From JABDMD01 sp965203475 (lineage in GTDB: Bacteria; Pseudomonadota; Gammaproteobacteria; UBA4575), in contig OZ241890.1 in NCBI GenBank assembly GCA_965203475.1, positions 1,364,001 to 1,428,000 of the forward strand: a stretch of DNA of 64,000 nucleotides, in the 5' to 3' direction. The translations under genes were made by a program, and so were the position numbers. Under the pieces are notes generated by a model, which saw only the letters and a list, made by a program, of their open reading frames with translations, was not told where the DNA came from and did not search any database. Below, piece by piece: positions 9,185 through 18,325 of the stretch; within the stretch, counting starts at the first letter, position 1; every line of letters begins with the position of its first letter.

Positions 9185-9544
9185 TTAGCCTGCCAAACCT
9201 GCTTTTGCTCGTTCTGCAAGTTTGCCAAATGTATCAATATCATGGACAGCCAAATCTGCCAACATTTTACGATCAATTTCTATAGATTCTTTATTTAGTC
9301 CATCCATCATTCGGCTATAGGATAAATCAAATTGTCTTGCAGCAGCATTAATTCGAACAATCCAAAGCGAACGAAACTGGCGTTTACGTTGTCTGCGATC
9401 ACGATATGCATATTGTCCTGCTTTTATGACGGCTTGTTTCGCAACTCTATAAACACTACTACGTGCACCATAATAACCTTTGGCTTTGGCACGCACTTTT
9501 TTATGCTTTGCATGTGCAACAACGGAACGTTTTGCTCTTGGCAT
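9185..9544 (-). CDS. rplT: 50S ribosomal protein L20
   Basis: L20 binds 23S rRNA early in 50S assembly and in many bacteria represses its own operon. The 119-residue product begins MPRAKRSVVAHAKHKK and contains GYYGARSSVYRVAKQAV, RDRRQRKRQFRSLWI and INAAARQ, which identify the family. It lies 26 bp after rpmI in the thrS-infC-rpmI-rplT-pheST block. Confidence 0.98.
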   Translation of the reverse strand: MPRAKRSVVAHAKHKKVRAKAKGYYGARSSVYRVAKQAVIKAGQYAYRDRRQRKRQFRSLWIVRINAAARQFDLSYSRMMDGLNKESIEIDRKMLADLAVHDIDTFGKLAERAKAGLAG

Positions 9545-9570
9545 TAGCTTTCTCTCAAATAGTTATAGGT

Positions 9571-9768
9571 TTATGCAAAAGGCAACATTTGCTTTACTGC
9601 AGAATGGTCTGAATCTGCAATCATTGCACTAGAACGTAAATGTCTTTTTCGTTTTGTGCCTTTTTTTGTCAGTATATGTCTGCGATGAGACTGTGTTCTC
9701 TTAAAACCACCAGAAGCAGTTTTTCTAAAACGCTTAGCAGCACCACGATTAGTTTTTAATTTTGGCAT
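9571..9768 (-). CDS. rpmI: 50S ribosomal protein L35
   Basis: A 65-residue basic protein beginning MPKLKTNRGAAKRFRKTASG. It contains the HRRHILTKKGTKRKRHLR segment typical of L35. It follows infC by 23 bp and precedes rplT, the standard order. Confidence 0.98.
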   Translation of the reverse strand: MPKLKTNRGAAKRFRKTASGGFKRTQSHRRHILTKKGTKRKRHLRSSAMIADSDHSAVKQMLPFA

Positions 9769-9791
9769 TTTTAAATCTTTTAATCTAAATT

Positions 9792-10313
9792 CTATTTTCG
9801 TTTTACTGGAGCTAGCACCATTACTAGTTGTCTTCCTTCCAGTTTTGGTCTTTGCTCCACTTCTCCATATTTGCTCAAATCAGATTCAATTCGGTTAAGA
9901 ATTTTCTCGCCCAATTCTTGGTGCATCATTTCGCGACCCCTGAACCGAATGGTAACTTTGGTTTTATTTCCTTCTGATAAAAATTCTACTAGCTTACGAA
10001 TTTTTACTTGGTAATCACTTTCTTCTGTTCCTGGCCTGAATTTAATTTCCTTAACATGAATTAGTTTCTGTTTCTTTTTAGCCGCATGCGCTTTTTTGTT
10101 TTGTTCAAATTTAAATTTTCCGTAATCCATTACCCGACAAACAGGTGGTTTAGCATTTGGAACTATTTCTACTAAATCAAGTTCAGCATCCTCTGCAATT
10201 TGTTGGGCTTCATCAATTGGAACAACTCCAACATTTTCACCATCCATACCGATTAATCTTACTTCGTGATCGGTTATTTCTTCATTTAAACGATTCTCTT
10301 TCGCTGCGCTAAT
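9792..10313 (-). CDS. infC: Translation initiation factor IF-3, AUU start
   Basis: IF-3 binds the 30S subunit, prevents premature 50S joining and checks the start codon. I place the start at an ATT at 10313, giving 173 aa. A GGAGG ribosome-binding site lies 8 bases upstream, and an in-frame TAA lies two codons upstream of the ATT. The added N-terminal segment (ENRLNEEITDHEVRLIG) aligns with the E. coli IF-3 N-domain. The first in-frame ATG (10247) would remove that segment. The C-domain has EIKFRPGTEESDYQVK and FRGREMMHQ. AUU starts let IF-3 repress its own synthesis in E. coli. Confidence 0.96.
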   Translation of the reverse strand: MSAAKENRLNEEITDHEVRLIGMDGENVGVVPIDEAQQIAEDAELDLVEIVPNAKPPVCRVMDYGKFKFEQNKKAHAAKKKQKLIHVKEIKFRPGTEESDYQVKIRKLVEFLSEGNKTKVTIRFRGREMMHQELGEKILNRIESDLSKYGEVEQRPKLEGRQLVMVLAPVKRK

Positions 10314-10327
10314 ATTTTAATCCTCCA
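10313..10327 (-). promoter_or_regulatory. infC ribosome-binding site and AUU start region
   Basis: On the minus strand this reads TTGGAGGATTAAAAT and then the ATT start. The strong GGAGG and the upstream in-frame TAA leave ATT as the only family-consistent start. The thrS stop at 10334-10336 lies just upstream, so infC translation could be coupled to thrS. Confidence 0.85.
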
Positions 10328-10333
10328 AAAAAA

Positions 10334-12244
10334 TTAATGGCCGCGGTGCGCGCTTTCATCAGTGAATTTTTGCACGACAACATCTAAATCCATCGAGCCC
10401 AAATCTTCACCATTGCGCGTACGAACGGCCAACTGATTCGCGGAAACTTCTCGATCACCGGCTACCAACATATAGGGTATATGGGCAATCGTGTGCTCGC
10501 GAATCTTAAAGCCAATTTTCTCATTTCTCAAGTCAGAAATTACCCTGAATCCTTGATTTTTAAGCATTTCTTGTGCAGAACCGACGTAGTCTGCCTGTCG
10601 GTCCGTAATATTCAGCAAAACCGCTTGGGTAGGCGCTAACCAAAAGGGCAAATCCCCCGCGTAATGCTCAATCAAAATCCCAATAAATCGCTCCATAGAT
10701 CCCAAAATGGCACGGTGAATCATCACGGGCACGTGTTTCGCCCCATCCTCAGCCACATAGGTCGCATCCAGTCGCCCAGGCATGGAAAAATCCACTTGAA
10801 TGGTTCCACATTGCCAAGCACGCCCAATACAGTCTCGCAGTGTGAATTCAATTTTGGGCCCATAAAATGCGCCTTCTCCAGGTTGCAACTGATATTCTAA
10901 GTTTTGATTCTTAAAGGCCATTTCCAAGGCCTGTTCAGCCTCATCCCAAAGACTATCTTCCCCAACACGCTGCTCCGGCCGTGTGGATAACGCAAGCTCA
11001 ATTTCAGTAAATCCAAAATCATTGTATACATCAAAAGTAAGATTGATGAGCTCTGCCACCTCTTGCTGTAACTGCTCACGCGTGCAAAAGATGTGCGCAT
11101 CATCTTGCACAAATCGACGTCCGCGCATGAGTCCATGTAACGTGCCCGATGGCTCATTGCGATGCACCAATCCAAATTCAGAAATTTTAAAAGGTAAATC
11201 TCGATAACTTTTTAGCCCTTGATTATAAATTTGCACATGGCCCGGACAGTTCATGGGTTTAATGGCATATTCACGATTTTCTGATTCTGTTGCAAAAATC
11301 ATATCGCCGAATTTGTCCCAGTGCCCTGATTTTTCCCATAGCTTACGATCCAAAATTTGTGGAGTGAGTACTTCTTGATAACCTCTTTCTCGAATTTTGT
11401 TTCGAATATACGATTCTAAAATGGTATATAAGGCATAGCCTTTGTCATGCCAAAACACCATGCCCGGTGCTTCATCTTGAAAATGAAACAAATCCATTTG
11501 TTTTCCTAACTTACGATGATCACGCTTTTCAGCTTCCTCAAGTTGCGTTAAGTACTGTTTAAGTTGCTTGTTGTCTGCCCACGCCGTGCCATAGATGCGT
11601 TGCAACATTTTGTTATTTGAATCACCTCGCCAATAGGCACCGGCTAATTTTGTAAGCTTGAATGCGCGAAGATATCGCGTGTTGGGTACATGTGGACCAC
11701 GACACATATCGGTGTACTCTTCATGATGATAGAGCGCAATCGTTTCACCATCCGGAATTTCAGAAGCAATTTCAACTTTATAATTTTCATTTCTACTACT
11801 AAACGTATCAATTGCTTTTTGTTGCGTAACCACTTCTCGAATTACGTCATAATTCTTTTTAATTAACTCCCCCATGCGTTTTTCAATGGCTTCCAAATCT
11901 TCCGGCGTAAAAGGACGCTCATATTCAATGTCATAATAAAATCCGTTTTCAATTACAGGTCCAATCGCCATTTTTGCCGTGGGAAATAATTGTTTTATGG
12001 CATGCCCCATTAAGTGAGCAAACGAATGCCGAATAATATCGACACCGTCTTGATCCTTATTTGTAACAATTTCAACGTCAGCATCATCCGTGATTTCTAC
12101 ACAGGCATCTGCCAATTGCCCATTGATACGGCCTGCAATCGTGGCTTTGGCAAGCCCGGGGCCAATGGATTCGGCAACCTGTTGAATGGTTACAGGATTT
12201 GAAAAATCTTTTTGGGTTCCATCAGGAAGGGTAATGATAGGCAT
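10334..12244 (-). CDS. thrS: Threonyl-tRNA synthetase
   Basis: ThrS charges tRNA-Thr and edits mischarged Ser-tRNA-Thr. The 636-residue product has an N-terminal TGS domain (MPIITLPDGTQKDF) and an editing domain with HSFAHLMGHAIKQ. The zinc-site catalytic core contains PMNCPGHVQIYNQG, QDDAHIF and MIHRAILGSMER. The C-terminal anticodon domain carries LRNEKIGFKIREH. I chose the ATG at 12244, which has GGAG 7 bases upstream and matches family N-termini; the frame stays open 12 codons further. A large stem in the leader may regulate it. Confidence 0.97.
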   Translation of the reverse strand: MPIITLPDGTQKDFSNPVTIQQVAESIGPGLAKATIAGRINGQLADACVEITDDADVEIVTNKDQDGVDIIRHSFAHLMGHAIKQLFPTAKMAIGPVIENGFYYDIEYERPFTPEDLEAIEKRMGELIKKNYDVIREVVTQQKAIDTFSSRNENYKVEIASEIPDGETIALYHHEEYTDMCRGPHVPNTRYLRAFKLTKLAGAYWRGDSNNKMLQRIYGTAWADNKQLKQYLTQLEEAEKRDHRKLGKQMDLFHFQDEAPGMVFWHDKGYALYTILESYIRNKIRERGYQEVLTPQILDRKLWEKSGHWDKFGDMIFATESENREYAIKPMNCPGHVQIYNQGLKSYRDLPFKISEFGLVHRNEPSGTLHGLMRGRRFVQDDAHIFCTREQLQQEVAELINLTFDVYNDFGFTEIELALSTRPEQRVGEDSLWDEAEQALEMAFKNQNLEYQLQPGEGAFYGPKIEFTLRDCIGRAWQCGTIQVDFSMPGRLDATYVAEDGAKHVPVMIHRAILGSMERFIGILIEHYAGDLPFWLAPTQAVLLNITDRQADYVGSAQEMLKNQGFRVISDLRNEKIGFKIREHTIAHIPYMLVAGDREVSANQLAVRTRNGEDLGSMDLDVVVQKFTDESAHRGH

Positions 12245-12284
12245 GTCTTTTCTCCAGTGGTGACCTATACCAAGGGCCACATGT

Positions 12285-12406
12285 CAGAATGCGTCTTTTG
12301 ATCTGATATTGCGTTGCACTCATTTTTCTGAAGCTCATTTACTCACATGTAAATTCACTTCATAAAAATTCCCGCGCCTAATCTCAGATCAAAACTCTTC
12401 ATTCTG
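12285..12406 (-). promoter_or_regulatory. Interrupted long inverted repeat in the thrS leader
   Basis: Arms at 12285-12306 and 12384-12406 are complementary in two blocks: 8 bp (TCAGAATG with CATTCTGA) and 11 bp (TTTTGATCTGA with TCAGATCAAAA). They are split by a small internal loop of about 4 by 5 bases. The roughly 77-nt interior contains a smaller ATTTAC/GTAAAT hairpin. The element sits about 40-160 bases upstream of the thrS start on the coding strand. A structured leader controlling thrS is plausible by analogy with the E. coli thrS operator, but this is inference. Confidence 0.5.
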
Positions 12407-12587
12407 AATATTAGCTAATTGATTGTTCAAAGCTAAATTATATATTGAATAACTTCGTAATTCTAAATTTGCGTGCAATGCGCACACGCTTTGAATGGCT
12501 CCGCCATAATTAATTTGCAGGCAATGGCCACCTTATATTGTGTAGCTTCGCTACTATTGATTTGCGCATAATACCCATGCGCACGTG

Positions 12588-12632
12588 TGGTAGGCGCGAT
12601 CGGATTCGAACCAACGACCTCTACCATGTCAA
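12588..12632 (-). repeat. Displaced tRNA-Val 3' fragment, att-like direct repeat copy
   Basis: 45 bp identical to 14705-14749, covering part of the anticodon loop, the anticodon-stem 3' strand, variable loop, T arm, acceptor 3' strand and CCA. The 5' half of a tRNA is missing; the sequence diverges right after the shared bases. It cannot encode a tRNA and is best read as the far attachment-site copy. Confidence 0.85.
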
Positions 12633-12748
12633 AATTAACGCTTGGAATCATGCAAGAATTTGTATTGTATCAACTTTCACTTAAAACACTATGTGTGATT
12701 TTGAGTGGAAATGTGCACTTTTGTTATACATTATAAATTTGCTGGCAT

Positions 12749-14398
12749 CTAACTAATCTCTTGAATGTATTCCTCATCAATATTCTCAATAAACTGTGAA
12801 ATACCTATCCCTACAGTATTAATAAAATACATTCGTTTTCTCGCTCTTGTTAGGGCAACTAACAGTTGGTAAATCTCACTGTCCTCTACATCAACTTTAT
12901 TTGGTAATTTGCCTTGATCAAAACCAACAAGAAATACTACATCTGCACTCAAGCCTTTTGCACCTAATATACTACATACAGTGATTGATAGATTCGCTAG
13001 TGGTCTAGGTAGATGCTTATTTTCATCTATTATCTGATCCATAAAAACTTTGCGTCTTTCCTTTTCTTCTTCAAGGATGCTCTTTTCTAAGTTCTGTATA
13101 GAAGAACTACCAATGCTATTTCTATCCGATTCTGGGTTGTCCAATATTCTTTGTAAGGTTCGGCTATTTTTACCTACAGCTTTCTTAAACTCATCAGGTA
13201 TAGCACTGATAAAACCGGAAGAATCATTGTAATAGTTTGTTATTAATTCCTCCTTTTGTGTTGGATTTTCTAGGTTATCGATTAGTAGTCGCCAGCCTAA
13301 AATGTCATTCAATCCATTTGATAGAATCTTATATCCAGAGGCTACACACGATTTGAGTACAAATTGTTTATTATGAAATCCTGCATGTGTAACTTTCTTA
13401 AATCCATACTCTTTTAGTTTTTTTGCAATAGATAACAATAGAGGTTTACATGCCCGCCCTTCACCAAGTATTAACACGGACTTAATTTTCTGCTCTTCCA
13501 GAAGCTTTTTTAGTTCAAATCTGATTTTATATGGAATCATCCCTGGTGGGATTTGTTTCAAAAGTAAGAGTTTAGGATTCAATTCGCAATCAACTTGTTT
13601 TCCGGGCGGATAAAATCTGTATTCTTTTTCTATTCTATCTACTAGTTTTCCTTTTTTTCTAAAATTCTCAATTATATTGTGAAAAGCCTTTATAATTATT
13701 TCTGTACATCTAGAGCAGTATTTCAATGTATGACTCTCAAACTCACTCTCTTCACTGAATTTCTCTCTAATAAATTTCGAAAAAGATCCCTTGAATTCAT
13801 ATAGCGCTTGATCATCATCACCTACAATTAAAACTTCATTCTTCTTTGTGAGAAGATCAATTAATTGAGCTTCTGTCTCATTGAAATCTTGAAACTCATC
13901 TACAAGGATTAAGTCGTATACTGGAATTTTGGTTTCATCATTTTTACAAATTTGTACTGCGTAGTGCACGACATCGTTATCGCCGATTGCTTTGTAGTAA
14001 TTTGTTCTCTCCTCATAATTTGTATCCCCGACTTCGAAATCTGTAATACCTTTGATCGCAAGATCTTCTTTAATTAACTCAAACATTCGTGGGTAATATT
14101 CCCATTCAGATGTTGAATTATCTAGAACGATGCCTCTTGCAAAGCCGTGTAAAGTTGTTGTGTGTGCTAATCCCGCAAGATTGTCAGCTAATTCATCTGA
14201 TAATTTACCGATGAAGGTTAAAGCCAGAAATGATTGCCCACCTTTCTCTTTCTTTCTTCTGATTGCTTCTTCAAATAGATAACTCTTACCAGTTCCAGGA
14301 CCAGCTAGAACGACTTTACGAGGGTGTGATGAGTTCAGAATTTTATCTGAATCATTACTCCTGTTTAATTCATGGTCTGTTGTATCGAATTCACTCAC
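12749..14398 (-). CDS. UvrD/Rep-like superfamily 1 helicase, island cargo
   Basis: The 549-residue product is a compact SF1A helicase. Walker A is AGPGTGKS (32-39), the LTF motif follows at 60-62, Walker B is VDEFQD (166-171), and motif III is GDDDQALYEF (193-202). A motif V-like segment (LGAKGLSADVVFLVG) and motif VI (VALTRARK, about 514-521) are near the end. It is shorter than UvrD or PcrA (about 700 aa). No nuclease domain is visible. Compact UvrD-like helicases occur in phage-defence loci such as Gabija, but no GajA-like partner is present. A role in defence is inference; orphan repair helicase is the alternative. Confidence 0.8.
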   Translation of the reverse strand: MSEFDTTDHELNRSNDSDKILNSSHPRKVVLAGPGTGKSYLFEEAIRRKKEKGGQSFLALTFIGKLSDELADNLAGLAHTTTLHGFARGIVLDNSTSEWEYYPRMFELIKEDLAIKGITDFEVGDTNYEERTNYYKAIGDNDVVHYAVQICKNDETKIPVYDLILVDEFQDFNETEAQLIDLLTKKNEVLIVGDDDQALYEFKGSFSKFIREKFSEESEFESHTLKYCSRCTEIIIKAFHNIIENFRKKGKLVDRIEKEYRFYPPGKQVDCELNPKLLLLKQIPPGMIPYKIRFELKKLLEEQKIKSVLILGEGRACKPLLLSIAKKLKEYGFKKVTHAGFHNKQFVLKSCVASGYKILSNGLNDILGWRLLIDNLENPTQKEELITNYYNDSSGFISAIPDEFKKAVGKNSRTLQRILDNPESDRNSIGSSSIQNLEKSILEEEKERRKVFMDQIIDENKHLPRPLANLSITVCSILGAKGLSADVVFLVGFDQGKLPNKVDVEDSEIYQLLVALTRARKRMYFINTVGIGISQFIENIDEEYIQEIS

Positions 14399-14704
14399 GA
14401 TTTGTTTTTATTATTTACTCTACGCGTTAATAAACAATTAGTTACATGGTTCTAAGCATGTATTGTTCCCAAGGTAGCGCTCTAAAGCAATTTTGCATAA
14501 AAGCTTCGTTTAAATTCATAAACTTAGTGCAAATAATTTATAGGCTAAACATAAAAGCGTGCTCGATTTCCGCAAAGACACAATTTATTGAAACTTCAGA
14601 ATTTATCTACTGGTTAATTTTATTGTGGGCAAAAGCCTTGAGCCCGCTGAGAGCCCACACACTTTCTTTAGGGGTATTCAAGTAATTGATGGTAATGAAT
14701 TTTC
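14399..14704. other. Gene-poor left part of the tRNA-Val insert
   Basis: About 306 bp between the helicase start and tRNA-Val. An open frame on the plus strand (14446-14685) has no recognisable content. An imperfect GTGGGC/GCCCAC pairing occurs at about 14624-14660 without a T run. This stretch should contain the helicase promoter; I see no clear box. If an integrase was once next to the tRNA it has been lost. Confidence 0.5.
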
Positions 14705-14781
<77 letters not shown>

Positions 14782-14905
14782 ACATACAAGTATCAGAAGC
14801 ATCTTATAACACGTAAAATAGATAAGTAACTATTCGCACATGTATATACTTAGTTTGGCTCTATGTAGTTAACAGTATTTTTTTAAAATCACTTGACCCT
14901 AACCT

Positions 14906-14927
14906 GTTGCGTCATCCATGACGCAAC
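14906..14927. repeat. Perfect inverted repeat between uvrB and tRNA-Val
   Basis: GTTGCGTCA and TGACGCAAC form a 9-bp stem with a 4-base loop, 25 bp past the uvrB stop codon. The stem is GC-richer than its surroundings, but no T run follows on the uvrB strand. It could be a rho-independent-like terminator with a poor tail, or a 3' stabilising stem. Confidence 0.5.
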
Positions 14928-14952
14928 TCTTATTCGCACTTCCATGTGCTCA

Positions 14953-16983
14953 CTAACCAACTTTTGTTTCCGGTTTGCCTAAAACAATATCTTTTAACCG
15001 AATAATTTCGTCTCTGATATTTGCAGCTTCTTCAAATTCTAAGTTTTTGGCATGCTCATACATTTTTTGTTCCAGCTGCTTTACTTTTTTCATGCCATGC
15101 TCTGGGCTCATCAATGCATAAGTAATTACATCTTCAGCTACTTTGGCGCGTGATTTTCCTAAATCATATTCATAAGGTAATTTTCTTGCGCCCTCCATAA
15201 TATCGGTAATGTTTTTTTCAATGCCCTTTGGAGTAATTCCATGTTCTTCATTAAATAACAGCTGTTTCTCACGTCTACGATTGGTTTCATCGATCGCTTT
15301 TTGCATGGAACCTGTAATTTCATCTGCATACATAATCGCTTTTCCATTAATGTGTCGTGCAGCACGACCCACAGTTTGAATAAGAGAACGCTCAGATCGT
15401 AAAAAACCTTCTTTATCTGCATCTAAAATGGCTACTAGGGATACTTCAGGTATATCCAATCCCTCACGCAATAGATTTATACCTACCAGCACATCAAAAT
15501 CGCCTTTGCGTAACCCGCGAATAATTTCAACACGCTCAACCGTATCAATATCAGAATGTAGGTACCGTACTCGCACATTATGATCGGTTAAATACTCGGT
15601 CAAATCTTCGGCCATGCGTTTTGTAAGTGTTGTAATTAATACACGCTCATTTTTTTCAACTCGCAAGTTAATTTCTGATAAAACATCGTCCACTTGTGAT
15701 GTCACGGGACGTACTTCAACTTCCGGATCAATTAAACCGGTAGGTCGAACCACTTGCTCGGCAATGGCATCTGATTTTTCTGCCTCATAAGGCCCAGGAG
15801 TAGCCGAAACATATATCATCTGCGGTGCTAGTGCTTCAAATTCTTCAAATTTTAAAGGCCTGTTATCTAATGCCGATGGTAACCGGAACCCATATTCAAC
15901 CAAGGTTTCTTTGCGAGAACGATCACCCCGATACATTCCACCAAACTGTGGAACTGACACATGACTTTCATCCATCACCATTAAGGCATTTTCAGGCAAG
16001 TAATCTAATAAACAAGGAGGCGGCTCTCCTGCCTCTCTTCCTGAAAGATAGCGTGAATAATTTTCGATTCCGGTGCAGTAACCAATCTCCTGAATCATCT
16101 CTAAATCAAAACGAGTTCGTTGTTCTAAACGTTGTGCCTCCACCAGTCGATTTGAATCAGTTAATTCTCCAAGTCTTTCTCGAAGTTCAAGTTTAATTTG
16201 CTCAATTGCATTCAATAATATTTCTCTAGGTGTCACATAATGTGTTTTGGGATAAATGGTTAAACGAGGTACTCGACGAATTAATTCGCCTGTGAGCGGA
16301 TCAAAGTAACTTAGATTTTCAATTTCATCATCAAACAATTCGATCCGTATTCCTTCACGTTCAGATTCTGCAGGATGCACATCGATCACTTCGCCATGCA
16401 CACGAAAGGTTCCACGTCTTAGTTCGAATTCATTTCTTGTATATTGAAGTTCTGCCAAACGCCTAAGTAATTTGCGTTGATCGATTTGATCGCCACGATC
16501 CAAATGCATGACCATGCCTAAGTAGGCTTTTGGATCCCCTAGGCCATAGATTGCAGATACAGTAGCGACTATGATCGTATCGGGTCTTTCAAATAGGGCT
16601 TTGGTAGCCGATAGTCGCATTTGTTCAATATGATCATTCACCGAAGCATCTTTTTCGATGTATGTGTCACTGGATGGCACATAGGCTTCAGGTTGGTAGT
16701 AATCATAGTAGGAAACAAAATATTCCACCGCATGCTTAGGAAAAAATTCTTTCATTTCTCCATATAATTGTGCAGCCAGTGTTTTGTTTGGAGCTAATAT
16801 TATAGTTGGCCGTTGCACTTCATGAATAACATTTGCGATCGTAAATGTCTTACCCGAACCAGTAACACCCAATAAGGTCTGATGTGCTAAGCCATCATGT
16901 AAACCCTCAACCAACATGTTGATTGCACTCGGTTGATCGCCTGCAGGCGCAAATTTATTTTGAATTTGGAAATGCTTATTCAT
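14953..16983 (-). CDS. uvrB: Excinuclease ABC subunit B
   Basis: UvrB verifies DNA damage and recruits UvrC in nucleotide excision repair. The 676-residue product has Walker A GVTGSGKT near residue 40, the beta-hairpin region around YYDYYQPEAYVPSSD, YVSATPGPYE, helicase motif VI (QTVGRAARH), and a C-terminal UVR domain (LEFEEAANIRDEI). It is monocistronic and diverges from the aminotransferase gene. I see no LexA box (CTGT-N8-ACAG) in the 102 bp upstream. Confidence 0.98.
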   Translation of the reverse strand: MNKHFQIQNKFAPAGDQPSAINMLVEGLHDGLAHQTLLGVTGSGKTFTIANVIHEVQRPTIILAPNKTLAAQLYGEMKEFFPKHAVEYFVSYYDYYQPEAYVPSSDTYIEKDASVNDHIEQMRLSATKALFERPDTIIVATVSAIYGLGDPKAYLGMVMHLDRGDQIDQRKLLRRLAELQYTRNEFELRRGTFRVHGEVIDVHPAESEREGIRIELFDDEIENLSYFDPLTGELIRRVPRLTIYPKTHYVTPREILLNAIEQIKLELRERLGELTDSNRLVEAQRLEQRTRFDLEMIQEIGYCTGIENYSRYLSGREAGEPPPCLLDYLPENALMVMDESHVSVPQFGGMYRGDRSRKETLVEYGFRLPSALDNRPLKFEEFEALAPQMIYVSATPGPYEAEKSDAIAEQVVRPTGLIDPEVEVRPVTSQVDDVLSEINLRVEKNERVLITTLTKRMAEDLTEYLTDHNVRVRYLHSDIDTVERVEIIRGLRKGDFDVLVGINLLREGLDIPEVSLVAILDADKEGFLRSERSLIQTVGRAARHINGKAIMYADEITGSMQKAIDETNRRREKQLLFNEEHGITPKGIEKNITDIMEGARKLPYEYDLGKSRAKVAEDVITYALMSPEHGMKKVKQLEQKMYEHAKNLEFEEAANIRDEIIRLKDIVLGKPETKVG

Positions 16984-17085
16984 TCTATTCGATGACTTAT
17001 CTCTTTTTGTAAGTATCAGAATACCAGCTCATCAGGCTAAAGTGCTCACTCTGATTTCAAATTCACAAGCCTCTAAGGAAGTCTC

Positions 17086-18273
17086 TTGAGCACATTTCTC
17101 GCTAATCGAGTATCCAATATTCAGCCCTCAGTAACGTTAGCCATAACTGCTAAAGCCAATCAAATAAAAGCAGAAGGTGGCAATATTTTAAATCTTGCTG
17201 CGGGTGAACCCGATTTTGATACTCCAGAGCATATTAAAGAAGCGGCAATATCGGCCATGCAAGCCGGAAAAACCAAGTACACTCCTGTGCCCGGCACGAT
17301 ATCTCTAAAAGAAGCAGTAATTAGCAAATTTAAGTCTGATAACAATTTAGATTTTGATGCAGATGAGGTAATGATTTCTAATGGTGGCAAACAGGTATTT
17401 TATAACCTGTGTCAAGCCATTCTAAATGAAGGCGATGAAGTATTAATTCCTGCACCGTACTGGGTTTCCTATCCCGATATGGCTTTGTTGGCAGGCGGCA
17501 AACCCGTAATTATTTCCAGCAGTTATGAAAATCGCTGCAAGATTATAGCCGAAGATTTAGAAAAAGCGATCACTAATAAGTCCAAATTATTTGTAATCAA
17601 CAGCCCATCTAATCCATCTGGAATTGCCTACACTGAAGATGAATTATCGTCACTTGGGGCAGTGCTTGAAAAACATCCGCAAATTTTTGTGGTGACCGAT
17701 GACATCTACGAACATATCGTGTTTGGTAAGCAATCATTCGTAAATATTTTAAATACAAATTCTGCCTTAAAAGACCGTTGTATCATTTTAAATGGAGTAT
17801 CGAAAGCCTATTCAATGACAGGTTGGCGAATAGGTTATGCAGCAGGGCCTGCTGATGTCATCAAAGCCATGACAAAAATACAGTCACAAAGCACTTCGAA
17901 TCCAAGTTCAATTTCACAAGCAGCTGCCGAAGCTGCGTTAACGGGAAACCAACAGTGTGTAGCCGATATGTGCAATGCATTTGAAGAAAGGCATGACTAC
18001 ATTGTAAATACACTTAATAAGATTGAAGGCATTAACTGTTTGAGCTGCGACGGGACCTTTTATTGTTTTCCAAATGTGCAAGACATGATTGAACAAACCA
18101 GCAATGTATCGAACGATATTGAATTTTCAGAGTACCTAATTAGTGAAATTGGAATTGCAGCGGTTCCCGGCACAGCATTTGGCTCACCTGGACACATACG
18201 CTTTTCTTTTGCAACAAGTATGGATGTATTACAAGAAGCAATGTCTCGTATTCAAAGCATTGCAAACAATTAA
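17086..18273 (+). CDS. Aspartate/aromatic aminotransferase, class I (TTG start)
   Basis: A PLP-dependent fold-type I aminotransferase of 395 residues, probably interconverting aspartate and oxaloacetate. The PLP lysine is Lys240 in GVSKAYSMTGWRIG, where Arg248 would bind the substrate carboxylate. Asp206 in VTDDIYEH would contact the pyridine N, and NSPSNPSG lies at about 172-179. The start is a TTG preceded by AAGGA at a good distance. It resembles AspB/AatA (subgroup I-gamma) rather than E. coli AspC; prephenate transamination is also possible in this subgroup. Confidence 0.93.
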   Translation: MSTFLANRVSNIQPSVTLAITAKANQIKAEGGNILNLAAGEPDFDTPEHIKEAAISAMQAGKTKYTPVPGTISLKEAVISKFKSDNNLDFDADEVMISNGGKQVFYNLCQAILNEGDEVLIPAPYWVSYPDMALLAGGKPVIISSSYENRCKIIAEDLEKAITNKSKLFVINSPSNPSGIAYTEDELSSLGAVLEKHPQIFVVTDDIYEHIVFGKQSFVNILNTNSALKDRCIILNGVSKAYSMTGWRIGYAAGPADVIKAMTKIQSQSTSNPSSISQAAAEAALTGNQQCVADMCNAFEERHDYIVNTLNKIEGINCLSCDGTFYCFPNVQDMIEQTSNVSNDIEFSEYLISEIGIAAVPGTAFGSPGHIRFSFATSMDVLQEAMSRIQSIANN

Positions 18274-18325
18274 GCCTAAAAAAGTTAAGACTTAAAATTT
18301 GAATTTGGTTTATTAATTTTATATT

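Noticed and set aside
12463..12651. A 62-codon minus-strand open frame
   Set aside because: It runs through the displaced tRNA fragment and has no recognisable protein content.
14446..14685. A 79-codon plus-strand open frame inside the tRNA-Val insert
   Set aside because: Composition is not protein-like, there is no ribosome-binding site, and no integrase or other motif.
16984..17085. A LexA (SOS) box upstream of uvrB
   Set aside because: No CTGT-N8-ACAG motif or close variant is visible in the 102-bp gap.
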